A DNA stretch of 64,000 nt from an uncultured Bacteroides sp. (GTDB lineage: Bacteria; Bacteroidota; Bacteroidia; Bacteroidales; Bacteroidaceae): assembly GCF_963678425.1 (NCBI RefSeq), contig NZ_OY782855.1, positions 1,612,001-1,676,000 of the forward strand, in the 5' to 3' direction. A model generated the notes under the pieces. The model did no database searches. It had not been told where the DNA came from and saw nothing but the letters and a program-made list of their open reading frames with translations. Both the position numbers and the translations under genes were made by a program. Numbering within the stretch: the stretch's first letter is position 1; each line of letters starts with the position of its first letter. Positions 1-8,422 of this stretch are shown in pieces.

Positions 1-2049
1 CAGTCTAAGTTTAGCTCTCCGGGAGTGCCTCGTCTTGGCATACCGGAAGTATGGACAAGCGACGGTCCGCACGGAATTCGTGCCGAAGTATTCTGGGATG
101 AATGGAACACTGCGGGGTGGACAAACGACTCTTGCATTGCCTTCCCTGCCCTAACCTGCCTGGCTGCCACCTGGAATTCTGAAATGGCTGCACTTTATGG
201 CAAATCCATTGGTGAAGAAGCTCGTTACCGTAACAAGAATGTGCTGTTGGGTCCGGGGGTAAACATCTACCGTACTCCGCTCAACGGACGTAACTTTGAG
301 TACATGGGTGAAGATCCATATCTGGCTTCAACCATGGTGGTACCTTACGTTCAGGAAGTTCAGAAGAATGGCGTGGCTGCTTGTGTGAAACATTTCGCAT
401 TGAACAATCAGGAAAAAGATCGTGATCATATAAATGTAAATGTTAGCGACCGGGCTTTGTATGAAATCTACTTGCCTGCCTTTAAAGCTGCTGTTCAGAA
501 AGGCGGAACATGGGCCATAATGGGTTCATACAATAAGTACAAAGGTGAACATTGCTGTCACAACCAATATCTATTGAAAGATATTCTTCGTAAGGAATGG
601 GGATTTGACGGTGTAGTAGTGTCTGACTGGGGCGGTGTGCACGACACAAAACAGGCCATTTATAACGGGCTAGACATGGAATTTGGCAGCTGGACCAACG
701 GATTGACATGGAGCGCAAGTAATGCTTACGACAACTATTATCTGGCTATGCCGTTCTTGAAACTAATCCGCTCGGGAGAAGTAAAAGAAGAAGAGGTAGA
801 CAAGAAGGTTCGTAATATTCTTCGTCTCATTTTCCGCACTACAATGGACAGAAACCGCCCATTGGGCTCATTCGGAACAGAAGAGCATGCCCTTGCAGGA
901 CGTAAGATTGCTCAGGAAGGTATTGTGTTATTACAGAATAACAGGAATGTATTGCCTGTTGATCTCACAAAGGTAAAAAAGATTGCCGTTATCGGTGAAA
1001 ATGCAATTAAGAGAATGACTATCGGAGGCGGAAGCTCTTCTCTTAAAGTAAAATATGAGCAGTCTCCTTTAGCTGGCATTCAAAATCGTGTAGGCAAGGA
1101 CGTTGAAGTTACTTTTGTCCAAGGATATGAATCACCAGCAGTAGCTGAACAGGATGTGAAAGGTGCAAAAGTACCGGAAAAGAAAGTTATAGACGTAGAG
1201 GGGTTGAGGAATAAAGCCGTATCTGCAGCAAGGAATGCTGATGTAGTTCTTTTCTTTGGAGGGTTGAATAAAAATGAGAATCAGGATTGCGAAGGAGTAG
1301 ATCGCAAGGAATACGATTTACCATATGACCAGAATGAACTAATCAGTGCACTGGCAAAAGCAAATCCAAACCTTGTAGTGGTACTGCTTACTGGTAATGC
1401 TGTGGCAATGCCTTGGGTGAAAGAAGTTCCTACCATTGTGGAAGGTTGGTATAGTGGCACTGAAGCTGGAAATGCTATTGCTTCGGTGTTAATGGGGGAT
1501 GTAAATCCATCAGGTAAACTGCCGTTCACTATTCCTGTAAGCCTGAAAGATAATGGTGCTATTACTATGGGCGAGTATCTGGGTAACGGCAAAGAAGAGA
1601 CTTATAACGAGGATATCTTTGTGGGCTATCGTTGGGCCGACAAACATAAAGCAAAACCTCTGTTCTCATTTGGTCACGGATTGAGCTACACCACTTTTGC
1701 TTATGGGAAAGTGGAAATAGACAAATCGGATATTACCGTTAATGACAAATTCACTGTTAGTGTAAAAGTAAAGAATACAGGTAAACGTTCGGGAGCTGAA
1801 GTGGTTCAGCTATATATCAGTGATTTAAAATCATCTCTTCCACGCCCAATAAAGGAACTGAAAGGGTTTAAGAAAATTCTGCTGAATGCCGGAGAAGAAC
1901 AAGTTGTTTCTTTCACAGTAGACAAGGAGGCGCTACAGTTCTTTGATGACAGTAAGCACGAATGGATTGCAGAACCGGGTAAGTTTGAAGCATTGATAGG
2001 AGCTTCTTCTACTGATATACGTGGAAAGGTAAGTTTTGAGTTAAAGTAA
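1..2049 (+). CDS. GH3 beta-glucosidase-like enzyme, 5' end outside the window
   Basis: Glycoside hydrolase family 3, acting on beta-linked glucosides or related sugars, normally exported to the periplasm. The reading frame is open to base 1, so the N-terminus (signal peptide and start of the TIM barrel) is missing; the GTG at 25 lies inside the conserved RLGIPEVWTSDGPHG segment and is not a true start. Seen in order: the barrel with KHFALNNQE and the nucleophile motif GVVVSDW (Asp codon 625-627), the alpha/beta sandwich domain with CEGVDRKEYDLP, where the family acid/base Glu normally lies, and a C-terminal fibronectin III-like domain (EVVQLYISD, PIKELKGF). The last 675 codons are intact. Exact substrate cannot be told. 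A strong hairpin follows the stop. Confidence 0.93.
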   Translation, partial: QSKFSSPGVPRLGIPEVWTSDGPHGIRAEVFWDEWNTAGWTNDSCIAFPALTCLAATWNSEMAALYGKSIGEEARYRNKNVLLGPGVNIYRTPLNGRNFEYMGEDPYLASTMVVPYVQEVQKNGVAACVKHFALNNQEKDRDHINVNVSDRALYEIYLPAFKAAVQKGGTWAIMGSYNKYKGEHCCHNQYLLKDILRKEWGFDGVVVSDWGGVHDTKQAIYNGLDMEFGSWTNGLTWSASNAYDNYYLAMPFLKLIRSGEVKEEEVDKKVRNILRLIFRTTMDRNRPLGSFGTEEHALAGRKIAQEGIVLLQNNRNVLPVDLTKVKKIAVIGENAIKRMTIGGGSSSLKVKYEQSPLAGIQNRVGKDVEVTFVQGYESPAVAEQDVKGAKVPEKKVIDVEGLRNKAVSAARNADVVLFFGGLNKNENQDCEGVDRKEYDLPYDQNELISALAKANPNLVVVLLTGNAVAMPWVKEVPTIVEGWYSGTEAGNAIASVLMGDVNPSGKLPFTIPVSLKDNGAITMGEYLGNGKEETYNEDIFVGYRWADKHKAKPLFSFGHGLSYTTFAYGKVEIDKSDITVNDKFTVSVKVKNTGKRSGAEVVQLYISDLKSSLPRPIKELKGFKKILLNAGEEQVVSFTVDKEALQFFDDSKHEWIAEPGKFEALIGASSTDIRGKVSFELK

Positions 2050-2085
2050 ATTGTAATTGTGCAGCAATTACTACACAATTACAAT
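2050..2085 (+). terminator. Hairpin terminator after the GH3 gene
   Basis: A perfect 12-bp inverted repeat (2050-2061 with 2074-2085, arms ATTGTAATTGTG and CACAATTACAAT) begins at the last base of the GH3 stop codon; a T-rich tract (cattccttctt) follows. Sequence-based call. Confidence 0.7.
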
Positions 2086-2182
2086 CATTCCTTCTTATGA
2101 GAGAGTTGGAATATATAAATATCTGAAGGTAATCAGATTGGATTTCAGAATAACGTTAGTAATCCTTCAGCATTAATTTTTA

Positions 2183-2270
2183 GCGACCTGCGCAGCTCAA
2201 TGAATCGACTTGCGCAGGCTGCTTTCTCAGGTTGCGCAGCTCGATAGAACGACCTGCACAGGTCACCAAA
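2183..2270. repeat. Tandem imperfect palindromic GC-rich repeat (REP-like)
   Basis: Two related units of about 35 bases stand in an otherwise AT-rich gap. Each carries TGCGCAGCTC followed by a GA(C/A)-containing spacer and a second TGCRCAGG. In the first unit CCTGCGCA (2189-2196) pairs with TGCGCAGG (2211-2218); in the second, ACCTGCACAGGT is itself almost palindromic. This resembles the intergenic palindromic repeats scattered through Bacteroides genomes, but only one copy occurs in this window, so dispersal cannot be shown. Confidence 0.5.
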
Positions 2271-2274
2271 AAGA

Positions 2275-2302
2275 CTCGGGCTTTGATATAATATTGCCCG
2301 AG
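2275..2302. repeat. Short inverted repeat next to the REP-like element
   Basis: CTCGGGC (2275-2281) and GCCCGAG (2296-2302) form a 7-bp stem with a 14-base AT loop. No U-run follows on either strand, so a terminator role is doubtful; it may be part of the neighbouring palindromic repeat. The rest of the 2086-2375 gap shows nothing else recognisable. Confidence 0.4.
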
Positions 2303-2375
2303 CTACATTTAAAATACTGCCGGAGATTCTTTAGCAGAAATATTTGTAGATTTATCCCTTTTTCGATTTAAAACA

Positions 2376-2419
2376 AAAGTAAAAGAGGAGACTGTATTTG
2401 CAGCCTCCTCTTTTACTTT
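2376..2419 (-). terminator. Terminator of the pullulanase operon
   Basis: Perfect 15-bp stem (2376-2390 with 2405-2419, arms AAAGTAAAAGAGGAG / CTCCTCTTTTACTTT). Read leftward it lies 24 bases past the pullulanase stop and is followed by a T-rich stretch; because the arms are A/T-rich it may also work rightward. Confidence 0.75.
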
Positions 2420-2442
2420 CTGTATCTCAGAAAGTATGTGAA

Positions 2443-4446
2443 CTATTTATGGAATATCAGTGCCGATTGTCCGGGCACATATACTTCACCTCCATACATT
2501 GTTCCCAAACCGTATTGATTCACCAATCCATTCTTGCAGACAACGGTATATTTACCGGGCTCTATAGTAAACTTACGGGGGGCTCTGTCGCCATTAAGCG
2601 CCACAAAAATTTCTTCCCAGCTATCACCATTGGCATATCCCTTCAGGCGGAAAACAATCAGATTGCTTCCAGCTACCGGAAGGAATTCCATGTGCTTGCG
2701 AACCATCTCTGCATCTCCCATGTGAAAGGCCGGATGTGCTTTGCGTAAGGCAATCATTCCTTTGTAATAGGCAAAGACATCTCTATAAAGTGTTTTGTTG
2801 CTCCAGTTAATGGCATTTACATCATCCGGACTATTAAAACTGTTATGAACAAGTTTCTTATCCCTCAAAATTTCATCGCCTGCAAAAATAAACGGTACAC
2901 CCTGAGAGGTAAGAACAGCAGTAATCGCAAGTTTGTCTATATTGGCAATCATCAAAGGAGAAGCATCGGGAACTGAAGATTTAATTCTGTCTGCCAGACA
3001 CATATCGTCGTGACAACTCACATAGCTGATCATCTGTGTAGGTTGTAATGCCCAAGGTGCTTTACTGTAATTCACCGAATCATTGATTATCTGTGGATGC
3101 TTTATAGCTCCCACCAGACCAAACATCACGCTCATTTCTTTTCCCGGAACACCTGTCATGAAGCCTCCCTTCTGATCGTCATTGAAAGGACCACGAAGAG
3201 CGTCGCGAAGCTCATCGCTAAAGGCTGCAATACGTGGCATCCTATTGATATTCTCTTTCATAGCCAGTTTTGTTTTGGGAAGCTGAGGTTCTTGAGCCGC
3301 CCACCCTTCTCCATAAACATAAATGCTTGGGTCTACTTTATCCAAAGCAGCCCGTATCTGGTTCATTGTTTCAATATCGTGAATTCCCATCAAATCGAAT
3401 CTGAAACCATCCACATGGTATTCCGTTGCCCAGTAAACCACCGATTCAATCATAAACTTGCGCATCATTCCCCTTTCCGAAGCAGTCTCGTTACCACATC
3501 CGGATCCGTTGGCCAACTTTCCATTCGCTTTCTTACGATAGAAATAACCGGGAACAGTGAGTTCGAAATTGCTGTTATCCACACCGGCAGTATGATTGTA
3601 AACCACATCCATCACCACTCGGATGCCAGCCTTGTGCAAACTTTCTACCATCTTCTTGAATTCTATGATACGGGTTGCCGGTTCTTTGGGATTAGTGGAA
3701 TAAGAACCTTCGGGTACGTTGTAGTTCTGCGGATCATATCCCCAGTTATACTTATTCTTCTTTAGTTCTGTTTCATCAATCGATGCAAAATCAAACGACG
3801 GCAATAGGTGCACATGCGTAATGCCTAGTTCTTTAAGATGATCAATGCCTGTAGCATCTCCAGCAGAGTTCTTTGTACCTTTCTCTGTCAGAGCCAGAAA
3901 TTTTCCACGATTCTTAATGCCTGAAGTTGTATCCATTGAGAAATCACGGTGATGCATTTCATACAGAATAATATCGGCATCACTCTTCAATGGGGGACGC
4001 TTATCAGAAGCCCAGCCTTGCGGATCCGTCTCCTGCATATCGATAATAGCTGCCCTTTTACCATTCACACCAACAGCTTTGGCCATGATACCCGGAGTCT
4101 CGCCCAGCCATTTCTCTTTGATTTTCACATTAAACGCATAGAATTTACCTTTCAGGTTCTCTTTTACTGTGGAGCTCCAAAGACCGTCTTCCCCAGCCTC
4201 TAAAGTAACAGACTGATATGCTGAGCCTTCTTCACCCGATTCAAAAAGCATCAGCTCTACTTGTTCCGCTGTTGGAGCCCAGAGAGTAAATGTGGTTTGC
4301 GAGGGTGTGTACACCATTTCATTAATCGGAGCCGAAGGAACCGGATATTCATCGAAAGACTTATAGACCTTCTTCTCCGACGTACAGCTTACTGCAACAG
4401 CAGTTAATCCTATCAGGAAAATTGATTTAATTTTCATAATGGTCAT
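2443..4446 (-). CDS. pulA: Type I pullulanase, lipoprotein
   Basis: Debranching enzyme that hydrolyses alpha-1,6 branch points of pullulan, starch or glycogen products. The N-terminus has a lipoprotein signal with the lipobox Cys near residue 21 (AVAVSC), so it is membrane-anchored. Residues about 45-140 fit a CBM48 domain; the rest is a GH13 barrel with the pullulanase signature YNWGYDP (~233-239), DVVYNH, GFRFD (nucleophile Asp351), YGEGW (acid/base Glu380) and SCHDD (~477-481). Length (667 aa) is typical for Bacteroides. A second ATG three codons in (MKIKSIF) is an equally good start and fits the signal peptide better. It starts 15 bases after ruvC, implying co-transcription. Confidence 0.93.
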   Translation of the reverse strand: MTIMKIKSIFLIGLTAVAVSCTSEKKVYKSFDEYPVPSAPINEMVYTPSQTTFTLWAPTAEQVELMLFESGEEGSAYQSVTLEAGEDGLWSSTVKENLKGKFYAFNVKIKEKWLGETPGIMAKAVGVNGKRAAIIDMQETDPQGWASDKRPPLKSDADIILYEMHHRDFSMDTTSGIKNRGKFLALTEKGTKNSAGDATGIDHLKELGITHVHLLPSFDFASIDETELKKNKYNWGYDPQNYNVPEGSYSTNPKEPATRIIEFKKMVESLHKAGIRVVMDVVYNHTAGVDNSNFELTVPGYFYRKKANGKLANGSGCGNETASERGMMRKFMIESVVYWATEYHVDGFRFDLMGIHDIETMNQIRAALDKVDPSIYVYGEGWAAQEPQLPKTKLAMKENINRMPRIAAFSDELRDALRGPFNDDQKGGFMTGVPGKEMSVMFGLVGAIKHPQIINDSVNYSKAPWALQPTQMISYVSCHDDMCLADRIKSSVPDASPLMIANIDKLAITAVLTSQGVPFIFAGDEILRDKKLVHNSFNSPDDVNAINWSNKTLYRDVFAYYKGMIALRKAHPAFHMGDAEMVRKHMEFLPVAGSNLIVFRLKGYANGDSWEEIFVALNGDRAPRKFTIEPGKYTVVCKNGLVNQYGLGTMYGGEVYVPGQSALIFHK

Positions 4447-4461
4447 TATATTATTGTTTAC

Positions 4462-5031
4462 TTAACTCTTTACTTTATCCGGATTCTTACTGATGTAATC
4501 TTTCCAGCTATGATAAGCATTGTCCAGTTGCGGACGGCCTGATTGCAGAAAGTGACAGTAAGCCGCAGCCAATCCATCCGTAGCATCCATCTGAGGAAGC
4601 ATACTTTCTTTGGGAATTTTCAGCATCCGTTGCAACATATCCGCTACCTGCTCCTTGCTTGCCGAACCACTACCGGTAATAGCCATCTTTATCTTCAGGG
4701 GGGCATACTCGGTAATAGGAATATCTCTGATAAGTGCAGCTGTCATAGCAACCCCTTGTGCCCGTCCTAATTTCAACATGGATTGCACATTCTTACCAAA
4801 AAAAGGAGCTTCAATGGCCAGTTCGTCAGGTAAATATGCATCAATAATACCTTGCACCCGTTCAAAGATGCGACGAAGTTTCAGGTAATGGTTTCCATAT
4901 TTCCGGAGATCAACAACTCCCAGGGCTACCAGTTCTGGTTTGGTGCCAACCACTTTCAGCACCCCATATCCCATAATGGTGGTTCCCGGGTCAATGCCTA
5001 GGATAATCTTCTCCTTTACAGGTTTTATCAT
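4462..5031 (-). CDS. ruvC: Crossover junction endodeoxyribonuclease RuvC
   Basis: Resolves Holliday junctions as a dimer together with RuvAB. The RNase H-like fold is marked by GIDPGTTIMGYG (Asp14), LAIEAPFF (Glu74) and MDATDGLAAAYCH (Asp149 and Asp152), the four acidic residues of the metal site. 189 aa is the usual size. The start codon overlaps the end of the DUF4286 gene by four bases (ATGA), so the two are translationally coupled; pulA follows after 15 bases. Confidence 0.96.
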   Translation of the reverse strand: MIKPVKEKIILGIDPGTTIMGYGVLKVVGTKPELVALGVVDLRKYGNHYLKLRRIFERVQGIIDAYLPDELAIEAPFFGKNVQSMLKLGRAQGVAMTAALIRDIPITEYAPLKIKMAITGSGSASKEQVADMLQRMLKIPKESMLPQMDATDGLAAAYCHFLQSGRPQLDNAYHSWKDYISKNPDKVKS

Positions 5032-5333
5032 TCCATCACCTCCAGTAAAGTGGGGAATCCCACCACTTTATCTCCGAACATATTAACCAGTTCATCATTC
5101 AGTTTGCGGCCTATTTCTGTATGCCAGCTATGCAGCAATGCACTGCTTTCCACATCCCATTGCATGGAAAAGCATTCAGAATCTTCTTCCCTATGACTCA
5201 ATACACGAAGTAACCGATGGTTCTTTAATATTCCATTCTTCTCACATTCAGGAACATAAACCTCATGCAGCCAAATAAGGAAGTTGCTTAAAACCTCTTC
5301 CTCAATATTATAAGTTGTATTATATACTAACAT
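5028..5333 (-). CDS. DUF4286 family protein
   Basis: Small soluble protein of 101 aa, no signal peptide. The sequence MLVYNTTYNIEEEVLSNFLIWLHEVYVP and the closing GFPTLLEVME fit DUF4286, a ferredoxin-like alpha/beta family of unknown role found beside ruvC in Bacteroidales. It is first in the operon with ruvC and pulA; a promoter box lies 18 bases upstream. No catalytic motif is visible. Confidence 0.8.
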   Translation of the reverse strand: MLVYNTTYNIEEEVLSNFLIWLHEVYVPECEKNGILKNHRLLRVLSHREEDSECFSMQWDVESSALLHSWHTEIGRKLNDELVNMFGDKVVGFPTLLEVME

Positions 5334-5350
5334 AATTAAATTGTTTTTCG

Positions 5351-5358
5351 CAAAGATA
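5351..5358 (-). promoter_or_regulatory. Bacteroidales -7 box for DUF4286-ruvC-pulA
   Basis: Read leftward the sequence is TATCTTTG, matching TAnnTTTG. It places the transcription start about a dozen bases before the DUF4286 ATG. The -33 TTTG element is not clear. Confidence 0.5.
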
Positions 5359-5402
5359 GCTTATAAATCGAAATAAATATATATATTAGCAACGTATTTA
5401 TC

Positions 5403-5476
5403 GGGGCATTAGCTCATCTGGCTAGAGTGCGACACTGGCAGTGTCGAGGTGATCGGTTCGAGTCCGATATGCTCCA
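5403..5476 (+). tRNA. tRNA-Ala (anticodon GGC)
   Basis: A 74-base cloverleaf: acceptor stem GGGGCAT/ATGCTCC with one G-U pair, D arm GCTC...GAGT, anticodon stem CGACA/TGTCG around loop CTGGCAG (anticodon GGC, reading GCC/GCU alanine codons), T arm ATCGG-TTCGAGT-CCGAT, discriminator A. The genome sequence continues CGA, so CCA must be added after transcription, usual in this phylum. It lies alone between two divergent units. Confidence 0.95.
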
Positions 5477-5780
5477 CGAATTTCTTACTTCCCACAATTC
5501 TTTCTATTCTTAAAGATCACACTTTATTTTTCTGAATCCCCCTGAGTCCTATTCCTTAACATAAAATCTCATCATTTACAGATTTTAACCCATGCTTTAA
5601 AAACAATATATTAGAAAAATTTGTTGTCTATTAACAAACAGGAACTATTATCAAAATATAAAACATCAATTTTTATTGATCTTTTTATTTAAGAACTAAT
5701 GTGGAGTCCAGAAATCATGCAAAAAAGGGATATATCCGAAAGTCCTTATAAGTAATAAAAATTTAAAAACTAAAACCAAG
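5477..5780. other. Gap between tRNA-Ala and secreted protein gene
   Basis: AT-rich, no open frame of interest. Presumably holds the promoter of the gene at 5781, but no clear TTTG / TAnnTTTG pair was found; the gene probably has a leader of unknown length. Confidence 0.4.
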
Positions 5781-7214
5781 ATGAAAACACATTTTACCCT
5801 ATTACTTTTGCTCTGCGGCATATCTTATAATGCATCCGCACAAAACTCGATCCCAAATGCAAGCTTTGAAAATTGGAATTCAACATCCTATGAGGTTCCT
5901 AGTAATTACCTGATATCATCTAATAATCGGACTTTTCAAAAATTAGGTATTTTCAATATTATTAAAACGGCTGATAGTTATCAAGGAACATCTGCTGTAA
6001 AACTAACAACCTTATCCAGCGAAAACGATACAATTGGAGCTTATTTGGCTAATTCATCATCTGATCTTGGTCCAGATCCAAGTACATGGCAAGGCGGAAT
6101 ACCATACAATCAGCGTCCCACAGGAGTAAAAGGTTATTACAAATGCAATATTACCTATAAAGATTCGGCATTAATTGGGATAGTCCTTAAAAAATCAGGT
6201 TCACTTCTTGCTTTCAAAATGATTGCTCTAGGAGGACTAAAAACTGATTATACACCTTTTGAGTTTAGTATTCCTACGCTTACACAGGATCCGGATACCA
6301 TTATTTTTGTAGCGACATCGAGCAATCTAATGAAATTTAATGGGATTCCTGGAAGCACTATTACATTAGACAATATAAGTTTGCTGGGAGTTAGCAGTCA
6401 GCCAGACTTGTTGAATGGAGATTTTGAAGAATGGACAACACAACAAACGCCATTAATACCAACAGGCTGGAACAGTGACGAAGAAGGGCTTAGTGCTGTA
6501 CGTGCAATAGACAAATATGATGGACAATATGCCCTAGAGTTACGTACCTTAAAGTTTAGAGATGATAATGGGGAATATAAAGCCTCAACCGGTTGGGCAC
6601 AAATAGGGACATGGAATGATGCAACTCAGTCTTTTACTAATGGGTTCCCTTGCAACAAACAGAATGATATATTAACGTTCTATTACAAATATACACCAAC
6701 TGTAACAGGCAGCAAAGCAACTGCAAATATCAATCTTAATAAGAACGGCAGGCAGGTTGGTGGAATGTGGATGGAACTTGAAGCCACAAATACCTATAAG
6801 TACTTTGAAGTACCTTTCTCTACCATGGAGATACCTGATGAAGCATCAATCAGCTTTCAGTCAAATAATAATGAAACGCTTAGTCTGAATGACGTTGGTT
6901 CTGTATTAAAGGTAGATAAACTAGCATTTAAATCTGAATTGACCAATATTCCTGAGAGCAAAGCTAATAATGAATCGGTTAAATTGTACCCTATGCCATT
7001 CAAGACATCTTGTACTTTAGAAATCAATCCTACACTTGATATCTCTGGCATGCAACTGAGTATTTATAATTCAGCAGGTAGTTTGGTGAGACAGGATAAA
7101 ATAACAAACTATCAAACAACTATCTACAAGGGAAACTTGGTTTCAGGTACTTACTTATTGGAGGTTATAAAAGATAAGGCTACTATCTTTAACAAAAAAA
7201 TCATCGTTGAATAA
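5781..7214 (+). CDS. Secreted two-domain protein with type IX sorting domain
   Basis: 477 aa with a signal peptide ending at ASA-QN (residue ~21). Two related beta-sandwich-like segments follow, each opening with a similar motif (NASFENWNS at ~25 and NGDFEEWTT at ~212), the pattern of carbohydrate-binding-like PCMD-type modules in Bacteroidetes outer-surface proteins. The last ~80 residues (VKLYPMPFKTSCTLEI ... ISGMQLSIYNSAGSLVRQ ... GTYLLEVIKD) match a type IX secretion (Por) C-terminal sorting domain. No catalytic motif is visible, so an adhesin or glycan-binding role is only inference. It stands alone between the tRNA and a hairpin terminator. Confidence 0.7.
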   Translation: MKTHFTLLLLLCGISYNASAQNSIPNASFENWNSTSYEVPSNYLISSNNRTFQKLGIFNIIKTADSYQGTSAVKLTTLSSENDTIGAYLANSSSDLGPDPSTWQGGIPYNQRPTGVKGYYKCNITYKDSALIGIVLKKSGSLLAFKMIALGGLKTDYTPFEFSIPTLTQDPDTIIFVATSSNLMKFNGIPGSTITLDNISLLGVSSQPDLLNGDFEEWTTQQTPLIPTGWNSDEEGLSAVRAIDKYDGQYALELRTLKFRDDNGEYKASTGWAQIGTWNDATQSFTNGFPCNKQNDILTFYYKYTPTVTGSKATANINLNKNGRQVGGMWMELEATNTYKYFEVPFSTMEIPDEASISFQSNNNETLSLNDVGSVLKVDKLAFKSELTNIPESKANNESVKLYPMPFKTSCTLEINPTLDISGMQLSIYNSAGSLVRQDKITNYQTTIYKGNLVSGTYLLEVIKDKATIFNKKIIVE

Positions 7215-7363
7215 ATGTTTTATAAAGAAGAAGAGAGCTATTCATTGTTCTTAGGATAATCTATTGAACTGATTTATATTAATACATATCATGAGCCTCA
7301 GACAACGATATAGCTCTTAGTTATAATGGAAATATAAGGCATTGGAATAACATGGTATTTATT

Positions 7364-7406
7364 AAAAAGTAGGAGGAAGACTTAAATAAGTATTCTCCTA
7401 CTTTTT
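7364..7406 (+). terminator. Hairpin terminator
   Basis: Arms AAAAAGTAGGAG (7364-7375) and CTCCTACTTTTT (7395-7406), 12 bp perfect, ending in a T-run; about 150 bases after the stop at 7214. The A-rich left arm allows it to work in both directions. Confidence 0.7.
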
Positions 7407-7452
7407 ATATACTAATTATCTGATTGATTGTCTCAGAATTCATTAATTGCTC

Positions 7453-7640
7453 TTTACCATTATACTTTCTGAAGTTCCATCCGGATAAGACACTTTAGCA
7501 ATAGCAGCTTTTTCATAATTCATATTCATTTGACAAGAGTTTTTCCTCTTTATAGTTTTGAAATAGTATTTCCAGACATAGTGAATACTGTTTCATTATA
7601 ATTTCTTAGAAAAACAGACATCCTAAAGAACTATTTCAAA
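7453..7640 (-). pseudogene. Possible decayed coding remnant
   Basis: Inside the 550-base gap before the next gene, the leftward strand reads MSVFLRNYNETVFTMSGNT and, in a shifted frame, a 28-codon stretch ending KVSYPDGTSESIMVKSN before a TAA. The amino acid composition looks protein-like but no family is recognisable and both pieces are short. The flanks of the gap show nothing else. Confidence 0.25.
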
Positions 7641-7761
7641 AGCGTACTTGTTACATAAATAATCCAAGTTATTATAATCTAATACAATAGTTTTCTTTAA
7701 AAATAAGAACAATAATAAAGAATCACGTTATTATAATTATAGTTTTCAAAACCTATCTACT

Positions 7762-8361
7762 ATGAAAAAAATATTATACTTGATATTATTTATTCCTTCT
7801 ATATGTCTTGCGCAAACAAAGAATGATTTATTATACCTGATAGATAAATTTCCCGTTGATAAGGGAGGCAATGTAGACTTTTGTATAATGGATTCAATAA
7901 ATGATGTCAGCCAGGAAACAATTCATACAAAAGCGATCCAGGCTATTGGTCACTTTTTCAAAGATACTCCGTCACCAGCAGTTCCCCTTTTTGTTGAAAA
8001 AGATAATGCAATAGTCTATAGAGGCAGATTTGGGCGATATGAAAGGGCTAAAAAAACATTTTCCACGGTCCTACATACATATATCTACAGATTCACCTTA
8101 AAGATTAAATATAATGATAATAAGTATAAAATAGATATATATGACATTTCAGAATCAGAAAATAATATTACTACTGATCTTTCAGATCTATTAAACAAGG
8201 ATTATTATATAAAGGCTAATTTATCCTCTAATTCAATAAAGACTAAGTATAATTCTATCTATTTCATTTACAATTATCTGACCAATAAGATTTATTCAAT
8301 TAATCAATATATGAAGGCTACAGAAAAAAAATCTGGAAAAGAAATCAAACAGCCGAGATAA
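7762..8361 (+). CDS. Small secreted protein, DUF4468-like
   Basis: 199 aa with a signal peptide (MKKILYLILFIPSICLAQ, cut after ~18). The body (KAIQAIGHFFKD..., FVEKDNAIVYRGRFGRYE, then YRFTLKIKYNDNKYKIDIYD) follows the pattern of DUF4468, a TBP-like fold common in Bacteroides secreted proteins of unknown role: a strand-rich domain with an internal turn before a D-G/N-x-Y-K strand. The C-terminal third is lysine/asparagine-rich with low complexity. The gene stands alone, and its stop codon lies inside the terminator hairpin. Confidence 0.6.
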   Translation: MKKILYLILFIPSICLAQTKNDLLYLIDKFPVDKGGNVDFCIMDSINDVSQETIHTKAIQAIGHFFKDTPSPAVPLFVEKDNAIVYRGRFGRYERAKKTFSTVLHTYIYRFTLKIKYNDNKYKIDIYDISESENNITTDLSDLLNKDYYIKANLSSNSIKTKYNSIYFIYNYLTNKIYSINQYMKATEKKSGKEIKQPR

Positions 8362-8378
8362 TCATCATATCCCGGCTG
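8350..8378. terminator. Shared terminator between convergent genes
   Basis: CAGCCG (8350-8355) pairs with CGGCTG (8373-8378), extended by a G-C pair with a bulged base. The left arm overlaps the last codons of the rightward gene, and a T-rich tract (ctatttta) follows. Read leftward it lies 45 bases after the GH2 stop and is followed by TTTGATTT, so it may serve both genes. Confidence 0.6.
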
Positions 8379-8422
8379 CTATTTTATCATTAAAATAATA
8401 ACATAAAGCTATTTAGCAATAC

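Noticed and set aside
3097..3765. 222-codon rightward open frame
   Set aside because: Lies entirely antisense to the catalytic domain of pullulanase, has no family resemblance, and shows the usual mirror-frame composition.
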